From: Pseudarthrobacter sulfonivorans
Lineage (GTDB): Bacteria > Actinomycetota > Actinomycetes > Actinomycetales > Micrococcaceae
Assembly (NCBI RefSeq): GCF_001484605.1
Contig: NZ_CP013747.1
Span: 3,844,001 to 3,908,000, forward strand
Direction of reading: 5' to 3'
Length of the DNA stretch: 64,000 nt
The position numbers and the translations under genes are program-made. Shown piece by piece: positions 36,507 to 43,520 of this stretch; position 1 is the first letter of the stretch, and every line of letters starts with the position of its first letter. Below the pieces are notes generated by a model, which saw only the letters and a program-made list of their open reading frames with translations, was not told where the DNA came from and did no database searches.

Positions 36507-37388
36507 ATGCGGAAACTACTCGCCGGGATCGTCGTGGCCTGCGCCCTCGCCGTGGGGAACTCAACGCCAGCTACTGCCATCACCGGCGATTACGTCGAAG
36601 ATTTCGAACACCCCTTCGTTGGAATGGTCGTGTTCTATGATGAGACCGGCGGGTTCAGCCACATCTGTTCGGGCTCGCTCCTGACCCCGACCGTGTTCCT
36701 GACCGCCGGCCACTGCACCGGAGGAGCAACGACGGCTCGCGTCTACTTCCAACAGGATGCCGGCGTCAACTACGACCCGCTCACGCAAATCGACCCGATC
36801 ACTGGTTTTCCCCACACCTGCGCCGACGGGACGCTCGGCACCCAGTGCGCGACCTCGGACGAACTGTACAACTTCGGGTTCGATGACTTCGCGGGCTTCC
36901 CCAACACGCGGGACGCTGGCATCGTTGTCCTGGCGCAGCCGATACTCCTGGACGAATACGGTTCGCTGGCAACAGCCGGGTCGCTCGACAGGCTTGCGAC
37001 CGCGCGGGGACAGCAATCAGTGACCTTCACCTCGAGCGGATACGGCGTGAATGAAATCAGCCCCGTACACGAGACATTCTCCGCTGAGCGTCTCATGGCC
37101 CAATCTCGCCTGACCAACCTCAAGAGTGCCCTTACTGGCGGATTCAACCTGCAAACCAACGGCAACGGTGCCGGCCGGGGCGGAACCTGCCTCGGTGACT
37201 CCGGCGGCCCCGTCTTCTACGGTGGCTTCACCTCCAACAACATCGTTGCCGTGACATCGTTCGGCTTGGCCCCCTGGTGCCGAGGAACCGACTTCTCCTA
37301 CCGCACCGACACGGTCGCCGTCATCGAATGGATAAAGTCTGTCGTAGGCGAGGACAAGTTCGCCCAGATCAACTTCGTGGAGATCTAG
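36507..37388 (+). CDS. Secreted trypsin-like serine protease
   Basis: The 293-residue protein has a Sec signal peptide (MRKLLAGIVVACALAVG...ATA, cleavage near residue 24-26) and the S1 chymotrypsin fold. The catalytic triad is His69 (LTAGHC), Asp136 (TRDAGIVVL) and Ser232 (CLGDSGGP), all intact, with paired Cys residues. The ATG at 36507 follows a strong AAGGAGGAA ribosome site. It is likely exported and degrades extracellular protein. It is the only clearly intact cargo gene of the island. The TAG stop is inside the CTAG target copied by the adjacent IS701-type insertion, so the protein is unchanged. Confidence 0.9.
   Translation: MRKLLAGIVVACALAVGNSTPATAITGDYVEDFEHPFVGMVVFYDETGGFSHICSGSLLTPTVFLTAGHCTGGATTARVYFQQDAGVNYDPLTQIDPITGFPHTCADGTLGTQCATSDELYNFGFDDFAGFPNTRDAGIVVLAQPILLDEYGSLATAGSLDRLATARGQQSVTFTSSGYGVNEISPVHETFSAERLMAQSRLTNLKSALTGGFNLQTNGNGAGRGGTCLGDSGGPVFYGGFTSNNIVAVTSFGLAPWCRGTDFSYRTDTVAVIEWIKSVVGEDKFAQINFVEI
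37385..37388. repeat. Left copy of CTAG target-site duplication (IS701-type)
   Basis: CTAG lies directly left of the inverted repeat TAGTACTTTGTTAGG and is repeated at 38555-38558 on the other side. IS701-family elements typically duplicate CTAG-like tetranucleotides. Confidence 0.8.
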
Positions 37389-38554
37389 TAGTACTTTGTT
37401 AGGTTGGGGCGCGTTGTTGGCAGTGGGGGCAGTATCCGAGCCAGGCGGCGATCACTCGTTGGAGTTCTTTGAAGATGCCGTACAGGCTCAGGCTGCCCCA
37501 GTTGCTTTTGGGTTCGTGAGCCTGAGCCGGGTGATGAAGAGGTGGGCTGCGGTGACGAGGGTGACGTGGCGGTGCCAGCCGGTGAAAGAGCGTCCTTCGA
37601 AGTGGGACAGGCCGAGTCCGGTTTTGAGTTCTCGGTAGTCGTGTTCGATGCGCCACCGCATTTTCGCGAGTCTGACGAGGGTTTTCCGTGCCGTGTCTGC
37701 GGGCAGGTCCGAGATCCAGTAGTCGGTGGGTGACGGCTCGTTCGCCGGCCATTCGGCTAACATCCAGGCCTCGGGCAGGGTGCCGTCTTCCAGTAGTGGA
37801 ATGTCCCGGTTGGCCGGTCTGATGCGCAGGGCAAGGAAGCGTGATTTCATGGCCGCGGTCCGGTTCCCGGGCCCGGTTTTCGTGCCGTGGCGCCAGGTTG
37901 CCTGATGTAGCTCCTTGCGGCCTGCTGCGAGAGCCAGTTCCCGCAGCGAGGAGGGCTTCTGCCGGTACCGGTCCGTCCCCCGGGCCCTCGGCCGGCATAG
38001 CGGGCGGGCCCGGGCACGGCCTCGGCGCTGTGGGCGCTGATGGAGGCTTTGACCGCGAGCACGTACGGGATGCTCCGTCCGCTCAGGCCCTGGCGGAACG
38101 CGGTGATTTCCCCGTAGCCGGCATCCGCCACGATGACCGCGGACCGTGTCCGGAATCCCTGCCCAGGCGCGTCGTTCCTGGATCCTGGCCGCGTCCTCAT
38201 TTGTGTCCGCGCAGGCATCATCCCAGGACTCGGGCACGAAGAGCCGCCAGTCCAGCGGGCAGGACGCCGCATCGGTAGCAGCGTGCACGCTGACGCCGAT
38301 CTGGCAGTTCCCGATCTTGCCCAGGGTGCCCGAATACTGCCGGGCCACGCAGGGCGAGGACGGCCCGTCCTTCTTGCCCTTGGCCCGCTGATCCTTCCGC
38401 GGCAACGACGCGAACACCCCGGCCACGAAGGCCTCCAGCTCCACACGCACCGCCGCAATCTCGTCATCCCGCATGCACCGAAATTAACAGACCACCGACA
38501 GGATTAAAACGACAGGATTAAAAGACCTGAACGACAAAACCTAACAAAGTACTA
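37389..38554 (-). mobile_element. Decayed IS701-family insertion sequence
   Basis: The element is about 1.17 kb, shorter than the usual 1.4-1.5 kb. Its ends are an exact inverted repeat (TAGTACTTTGTTAGGTT at both ends) and it is flanked by CTAG on each side. The transposase within is frameshifted and has lost an N-terminal segment, so the copy cannot transpose by itself, although its ends could in principle still be used in trans. Confidence 0.85.
37488..38474 (-). pseudogene. IS701-family transposase, frameshifted and internally deleted
   Basis: The minus-strand ORF from ATG 38474 begins MRDDEIAAVRVELEAFVAG, jumps from LPRKDQRAKG to CVARQYSGTLGKIGNCQIGV, and so lacks a stretch found in family members. 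Near 38170 the correct frame moves to another frame carrying VIVADAGYGEITAFRQGL (a catalytic Asp) and SIPYVLAVKAS, then returns near 37975 to the first frame, which holds the rest through WRIEHDYRELKTGLGLSHFEGRSF. At least two frameshifts and one deletion are therefore present. Confidence 0.8.
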
Positions 38555-38558
38555 CTAG
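38555..38558. repeat. Right copy of CTAG target-site duplication
   Basis: Matches the left copy at 37385-37388 and abuts the right terminal repeat of the IS701-type element. Confidence 0.8.
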
Positions 38559-38567
38559 TGGTCTGTC

Positions 38568-39150
38568 TCAGTTTTGTTTGATGGTTTCGAAGGCGACGCG
38601 GCCGCGGGCTACTTTTTTGAGGATTGAGTCTGCGGTCGCGGTCCAGACCAGTGGTTTGGGTTCGGTGTTGTGAGAGGCGAGATACTCGTCGATCTTGTTG
38701 ATCAGGTCCGGTACGGAATGAAACGCTCCACGGCGCAGGGCCTTGTCCGTCAGTTCCCGGAACCAGCGCTCGACAAGGTTAAGCCACGAGGACGAGGTCG
38801 GGGTGAAATGTAGCTGGAACCGGGGATTTTTCGCCAGCCACGCCTTCACGTCAGGGTGCTTGTGCGTGGTGTCCTTGTCAAGGATCAGGTGGACATCGAG
38901 GCCGTGCGGGACTTCCTTATTGATGGTCTTGAGGAATGTCAGGAATTCTTCGTGCCGGTGCTTGGGCAGGCAGGAACCGATGACTTTCCCGGTGGCCACG
39001 TCCAGGGCCCCGAACAAGGTGGTGGTGCCGTTTGTAGTCATGCGTCCTGGTTTCCGCCCGGCCCTTCGTCATCGGCAGGGACGGCTGGGTGCGGTCCAGA
39101 GCCTGGATGGAGGATTGCTCGACCATGCACAACACGATCGCCTTCGTCGC
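38568..39150 (-). pseudogene. IS630-family transposase relic
   Basis: The minus-strand frame 39041-38568 gives [35 protein letters not shown] (with a catalytic Glu) and HLILDKDTTHKHPDVKAWL (with a catalytic Asp), the DDE part of IS630. Upstream, in a different frame, [26 protein letters not shown] matches the preceding segment, where a first catalytic Asp normally lies (VDEK) but M-V-E is found here. A one-base shift separates these frames near 39030, and the 5' part is missing. The element cannot be functional. Confidence 0.75.
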
Positions 39151-39195
39151 ATCGCTGAATCGACTCGACGATTCTGTTCCATGACTGGCCAGCGC

Positions 39196-39838
39196 TCAGA
39201 CGCACCCACGAGGAAGGCTATCGAGGATCTGCTGCGCCGCCGCTCCCAGCGAATCAGCAATCGGTGCCGGGATTTTCTTTGCTCGATGCATTTCGACTAT
39301 TTTGATGAATTTCTGCAGCTCCTTGGCCGCTTCATCGACGTTTTCCTGGGTCAGAGTGCCAAGACGCGCGTGGGCATCCTCAAGCGGTTTGAGGAGATCC
39401 TTGACCATGCCGGCGCTCACCGGGGCTTCACGGACTTCATCCTGCAGGGCGGCGATGTGAGCCAGTGGGTCGAAGACGCTTAGAAAATATGGCGCGTCCC
39501 CCGGTTCCAAGATCGTCGGCTCGTTCGTAACCGGGTCAACCAGCTCGACCAAAGTCTGCTGAAATTCTGAGTCCTCGACAAAAACGGGTGATGTCGGCAG
39601 CGCGGTACTCGTGAACATGGTGCCGTCCACATCGACGAGCAGGATCCTGGCGATTGTGAGGTCCAGCCCGAACAGCTGTTTGCCGGCCAGGGCGGCCCCC
39701 TCGGCCCTGACGTCAATGGAATCCTCGTTTGGTCCGGCGTTGTTGAACACCGTGGCGCTGGTACCGTCTCCTGCCATGAACGCGCACTCATTTCCCACGT
39801 CGACGAAGAACCTAAAGAGCGGTGAGTATTTGAAGCTT
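39196..39838 (-). pseudogene. C-terminal part of a secreted protein with FIMAH-like end (interrupted by IS21)
   Basis: The frame is open from the IS21 left end to 39196. It reads ECAFMAGDGTSATVFNNAG, DLTIARILLVDVDGTMF, DPVTNEPTILEPGDAPYFL and ends in a helical region LLKPLEDAHARLGTL...KELQKFIKIVEMHRAKKIPAPIADSLGAAAQQIL. The last part resembles the small FIMAH-type helical domain seen at the C-terminus of secreted proteins. There is no signal peptide or start codon of its own; a GTG at 39798 is possible. The N-terminal part probably lies on the other side of the IS21 element. Function unknown. Confidence 0.5.
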
Positions 39839-39936
39839 TGAGCGCCACTTGTTCGTGCGGTTCAGCGCCGGGGTTCGTGCGAGAGAGCGCCAGCGGTCGC
39901 GTGGCCTGGCGCCGCTGACGCCCTCCGTGACGGTTT

Positions 39937-40686
39937 CTAGGCGGTTGCGAGTGCTGTGTGTTCGCGCATGTTGTAATTGCCTGTCTCGACCCAGATCGTG
40001 TTGTGGATGATCCGGTCCATGATCGCGTCGGCGTGAACGCCGGAGCCGAGCCGCTGGTGCCAGTCCTTCTGCGAGTACTGGGTGCAGAACACTGTTGACG
40101 TCTCCCCGTAGCGGCGTTCCATCAGTTCCAGCAGCATGGTGCGCATCGATTCCGTGGGTCGATCCAGCAGCCACTCATCAATGACCAGCAGGGTGAATGC
40201 CGCATATTTGCGCAGGAACTTGCCGGATCCGCCAAGGGTGTCTTGGGCGGCGACCCAGGCTTCCTCGAGGTCGGGCATGCGGACGTAATGCGCGCGGATG
40301 CGGTGTTCGCATGCGCGTTTAGCAATCGCGCATCCCAGGTAGGACTTCCCCGACCCGGTGAACCCTTGGAAGACAACGTTCTGCTGCCGGGCCACGAACG
40401 AGCAGGTGCCGAGCTGGCTCAGCAGCGGCCGGTCAAGACCTCGCTCGTCGAGGAGGTCGATGCGGCGCAAGTCAGCGTTCGGGTAGCGCAGCCCCGCCCG
40501 CCGGATCAGGCCGGTGACTTTGGCATGGGTGAACGACGCGTAGGCGTCATCGACGACCAGCCGGAGACGATCTTCGAACGGCAGGCTGATGCTCAGCGTC
40601 TCGTCTTGGGTATCTATGGCCTCCAGCAGCTCGCCCGCGTTCATCTCCCGCAGCTTGCGTTTGGTTTCCGTGTCCAGTCGGCTCAT
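39937..40686 (-). CDS. istB: IS21 family helper ATPase IstB
   Basis: IstB is the AAA+ (DnaC-like) helper that selects the target for IS21 transposition. It has Walker A GFTGSGKSY (108-116), the sensor/Walker B LLVIDEWL, and the family end region MRTMLLELMERRYGETSTVFCTQY. The 249-residue length is normal. It overlaps istA by 4 bp (ATGA) and ends about 100 bp from the left end of the element. No frame damage is seen. Confidence 0.95.
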   Translation of the reverse strand: MSRLDTETKRKLREMNAGELLEAIDTQDETLSISLPFEDRLRLVVDDAYASFTHAKVTGLIRRAGLRYPNADLRRIDLLDERGLDRPLLSQLGTCSFVARQQNVVFQGFTGSGKSYLGCAIAKRACEHRIRAHYVRMPDLEEAWVAAQDTLGGSGKFLRKYAAFTLLVIDEWLLDRPTESMRTMLLELMERRYGETSTVFCTQYSQKDWHQRLGSGVHADAIMDRIIHNTIWVETGNYNMREHTALATA

Positions 40687-42236
40687 CGGGTCCCTCCTGC
40701 GTAGTAAGCGGGACCGCGCACGTATCCGCCATCGTCGTCATCAGGCTCCTCGACGTGCCCGGTTTTGTCCTGCCCGGTGTCCAGGATCGGCCGCAGGTGG
40801 GCGTAACGGGGCGATCGTATCGGCCCGCGCAGCGCGAGCTGGCATGCGGCTTCCACCCGGGCTGGTGAGAACCTACGAGACAGGCGCAGGACCGCCAGGG
40901 CTGGGTCGTAGCCGGCTTCCTCGATCCGGACAGACTCGAAGATCTTCTCGATCACGGTCCCGGTCGCCGGTCCCATCCGTAACGCCCAGGCGTCGATCCG
41001 GGCTCGGTCCCAGGCTTGCCAGCTGTGCCCCTCGGGAAGGTCGGCTTCGTTCGTCCGATACTGGTTCGTCGTCGTCACGGGCAGCAGCAGGTGGCTGGTC
41101 AGGCGCTCATCACCACGATAGATCTCGAGCATGGTGTCCGTGACGCGAAGATCAACATGCGCGCCGATATGGGTGAACGGGACGGAGTAGAAGTTTTTCG
41201 CCCAGACCACGTGTCCGTTCCGGCCTACTTTGCGCCCATATGTCCAGGTGCTGATCTCGAAAGTCACCGCCGGCAACGGTTGCAGCAGCGGCTTCTCCTC
41301 GGCCGTGAACACGCTCAGCCGGGAGCCCTCCCGCTTCTGGAACGGCTGTCGGTTATAGGCATCGACCTGCTCCCCAATCCGGGCCCGCAGCTGCACAAGG
41401 CTGGTGAACTGCTCCTGCCTCAGACCCGCAATAACCCAGGTGGCGATGTGGGAGACAGTGTTTTCGACGCTGGCTTTGTCTTTCGGGCGCCGCACCCGGC
41501 CCGGTAGTACCGCCGCCGAATAATGCGCCGCCATCTCGCGATAGGCCTCGTTGAGGACGACTTCGCCCTCGCGCGGGTGAGAGATCACCCCGGTCTTGAG
41601 GTTGTCGGGGACGAGCCGCGGGACCGTGCCGCCGAAGAATGCGAACATCGCCGCATGCGCGCGCAGCCACGACTCCTGCCGCATATCCAACGTCGCCTCC
41701 ACGAACGCGTATCTGCTGAACGGCAGGCACGCGACGAACAAATACACCTTCGAGACCTCTCCCGTTGCCGGGTCAACGAGCTGCATCGTCGGCCCGGACC
41801 AGTCGACCTCGACGCTGCGGCCGGCCTTATGGCCGACCCGAGACGACGCGCCAGTGACGTTGGCGTAATCGCCGTAAAGCCTGCAGAACCGGTCATAACT
41901 CATCGCCGCTTGCCCGGCCCGACTGCACCCGTCGAGATACTCCTGGTGCAGCAGCTTCAACGTCACCCCAACCCTGGCCAGCTCACGGTGCACCTGGACC
42001 CAGTCCGGCTGCGCGAACACGCTCTCCCGCACCCCGCGACCGGGAAACAGCGCCAGATACACCTCGCCCTCAGGCTTCTCCGCAACCTCGTCCCAACCGA
42101 GCCCGAGCTGATCCGCAGCATCGATCACCGCCTGAATGCTGTGCCTGGACATGCCCTGAGCAAGCGAGATCGCTCTGCCGGACAGGCCCTGGTTACGCAA
42201 CTGCAAGATGAGCTTCGCCTTGATCTTCCGTACCAT
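40683..42236 (-). CDS. istA: IS21 family transposase IstA
   Basis: The 517-residue protein has an N-terminal HTH (LSGRAISLAQGMSRHSIQAVI) and the DDE integrase core: VDWSG and VPDNLKTG for the two Asp, with RPKDKASVE for the Glu. The C-terminal SH3-like region is complete (GHVVWAKNFYSVPFTHIGAHVDLRV). ATG 42236 is preceded by GGAAGGAG, so it is preferred over GTG 42257 inside that ribosome site. It catalyses cut-and-paste or replicative transposition with IstB. Confidence 0.95.
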   Translation of the reverse strand: MVRKIKAKLILQLRNQGLSGRAISLAQGMSRHSIQAVIDAADQLGLGWDEVAEKPEGEVYLALFPGRGVRESVFAQPDWVQVHRELARVGVTLKLLHQEYLDGCSRAGQAAMSYDRFCRLYGDYANVTGASSRVGHKAGRSVEVDWSGPTMQLVDPATGEVSKVYLFVACLPFSRYAFVEATLDMRQESWLRAHAAMFAFFGGTVPRLVPDNLKTGVISHPREGEVVLNEAYREMAAHYSAAVLPGRVRRPKDKASVENTVSHIATWVIAGLRQEQFTSLVQLRARIGEQVDAYNRQPFQKREGSRLSVFTAEEKPLLQPLPAVTFEISTWTYGRKVGRNGHVVWAKNFYSVPFTHIGAHVDLRVTDTMLEIYRGDERLTSHLLLPVTTTNQYRTNEADLPEGHSWQAWDRARIDAWALRMGPATGTVIEKIFESVRIEEAGYDPALAVLRLSRRFSPARVEAACQLALRGPIRSPRYAHLRPILDTGQDKTGHVEEPDDDDGGYVRGPAYYAGGTR

Positions 42237-42299
42237 TACCGGTACTCCTTCCACCACGTGGCCCTCACGCGGTGGAAGGAGCTTTTCAGGTGGCGCTCA

Positions 42300-42658
42300 A
42301 CCACACCAACACTGGCGCTGACCAGCGCAAATCGTGGGCTCGGACCCCGGCGCCAACCCGCACCACACATGGACCCCTCAAGAGCGAATATTCAAGCGGC
42401 GCGTAGCTGTCGAACGTTCCATCTCCCGAAGAGCCGAAAGGCCTGCTGCCGGGTGCGAGTTCGGGGGTGTACTCGTACAGGATACGCAGTGGTTCGGCGG
42501 AGCTGCCGCCAAACACTGGTGGCATCAACGACTGTGCTGAGCTCGAAGATTATCGGGGGTCGGGGTTCGGCAGCTTGTGCCCGGGTGCTGATTGCGGTGA
42601 AGGCAAAAACGGTCGTGAGCGTGAAAATGGATGCTGCGATTGGTAGTTTGCGGGCCAT
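42300..42658 (-). pseudogene. N-terminal part of a secreted protein (signal peptide) interrupted by IS21 and frameshifted
   Basis: Starting at ATG 42658 the minus strand encodes a signal peptide (MARKLPIAASIFTLTTVFAFTAISTRAQA) and mature sequence AEPRPPIIFELSTVV. Coding quality then moves by one base near 42530 into a frame that reads MPPVFGGSSAEPLRILYEY, TPELAPGSRPFGSSGDGTFDSYAPLEYSL and runs into the IS21 end. It shares strand and general composition with the fragment at 39838-39196 on the other side of the IS. I infer that these are the N- and C-terminal halves of one gene. Confidence 0.45.
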
Positions 42659-42808
42659 GGCTGTCTCCGATAGATGAAATTGTGTTGGGTTGCACCATCA
42701 GTTGTGCTGAGCAGACCTGTGCGTTGAGGATCGGGCGCGTTGCCCTGACAGCGGCGGGTGCCGCTAATATCGTTCGCCGGCCCTCGCCCGGGACATCGAC
42801 CCAGCCAG

Positions 42809-42889
42809 TTGCTGCTCAACGCACGCGACGAGGAACTGGACGCCGTCCGGCGCCTCAACACCGACCTCACACGCCGCCTGAACGCTTGA
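42809..42889 (+). pseudogene. TnpC/DUF6262-like C-terminal relic (tentative)
   Basis: A short frame ending in TGA at 42887-42889 reads LLLNARDEELDAVRRLNTDL and then TRRLNA. This coil resembles the end of the DUF6262/TnpC-type proteins that follow the large tyrosine recombinases with C-terminal zinc domain. If right, it belonged to the same element as the truncated integrase at 35.2-36.05 kb. The match is short, so the call is weak. Confidence 0.3.
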
Positions 42890-42923
42890 GTCTGGAAGAG
42901 ATTGAAAGAGAAAGGCACAACAT

Positions 42924-43227
42924 CGTGACCAACCCGGAAGTCAACGCCGCCTGGCCTGGGCGGCTGCCCCCTGAGGTCGAAGCCTTCATCCTGGAGACAG
43001 TGGAAATGATCCACGAACTCGACGACGCGGGCCTGCACGAGATGACCGCGCTTTTTCTATCAACACGGATACGAGCAAGTAAGGATGTCGCTTCGGGATC
43101 TGCTCACAGTCCTCGGCCACGACCCCGGCGCCTGACACCGTTGGAGCAGGTCTCCAGGTTCGTCGCCGCTCGAAGTCGGCCAGCAGCTCCGATGCCGTCA
43201 AGACCATTTCTTTGGCCAGCAGGATGA
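42924..43227 (+). CDS. Hypothetical protein, possibly a fragment
   Basis: From the GTG at 42924 the frame gives a short acidic protein, GRLPPEVEAFILETVEMIHEL and DDAGLHEMTALFL, followed by Arg/Pro-rich sequence that looks non-coding. A purine-rich GAAAGAGAAAGG precedes the start. No family is recognised. The C-terminal half overlaps a minus-strand frame that also begins well, so at most one of the two is real in the overlap. Confidence 0.3.
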
Positions 43228-43267
43228 GCTCGTGGACTGTCTTAGGCATTTTGGTGGTGGTGTTCAT
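42986..43267 (-). CDS. Hypothetical small protein (weak)
   Basis: The minus-strand frame from ATG 43267 reads MNTTTKMPKTVHELILLAKE and then MVLTASELLADFERRR, which looks like a regular amphipathic helix, but the following sequence has no clear pattern. An alternative start is ATG 43276. No ribosome site is evident. It may be a gene fragment. Confidence 0.25.
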   Translation of the reverse strand: MNTTTKMPKTVHELILLAKEMVLTASELLADFERRRTWRPAPTVSGAGVVAEDCEQIPKRHPYLLVSVLIEKARSSRAGPRRRVRGSFPLSPG

Positions 43268-43520
43268 AGCGTTCATGGCTGAGACCGTTCTGTTGGAGGC
43301 TCGTGGACGCGGTGAGTCTAGCGTTTTGGTGTGACAATCAATGGGCCTCCATTCCGCAGAAGGTCCGTAAGAGGTCCGCAAGAGGGTAAATCCGGACGAC
43401 ATTGGCCCATGCCCGGAACCGCTAGAATTCAAGGAAAACAAGGAGTTTCAACGTCGGTGCGGGTATATAAAGGTACGTTCCGCTTCAAACGTCTGATTCC
43501 GGACAGGCAAAGGAGACGGC

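Larger units (their letters stand above)
39839..42299 (-). mobile_element. IS21-family insertion sequence, apparently intact
   Basis: Both ends carry TGAGCGCCAC as terminal inverted repeats, starting with TG and ending with CA as in the IS21 family. The element is about 2.46 kb and encodes full-length IstA and IstB with a 4-bp overlap. The flanking bases (GAAGCTT on the left, ACCACACC on the right) do not match, so no target duplication is visible; an adjacent deletion or recombination is likely. Confidence 0.88.
34330..43520. other. Accessory island of decayed mobile elements
   Basis: Between ychF and the peptide ABC operon there is about 9.2 kb in which almost every coding trace is truncated, frameshifted or interrupted. 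It contains relics of at least two tyrosine recombinases, three insertion-sequence families (IS701, IS630, IS21), a deaminase fragment and a secreted-protein gene in two halves. The one clearly intact cargo gene is a secreted trypsin-like protease. Stretches without a gene in it are 34570-34735 (nothing recognised), 36290-36506 and 43270-43520 (nothing recognised except the promoter region of the next operon). The boundaries are inferred from where housekeeping genes stop and resume; no direct-repeat attachment sites were found. Confidence 0.75.
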
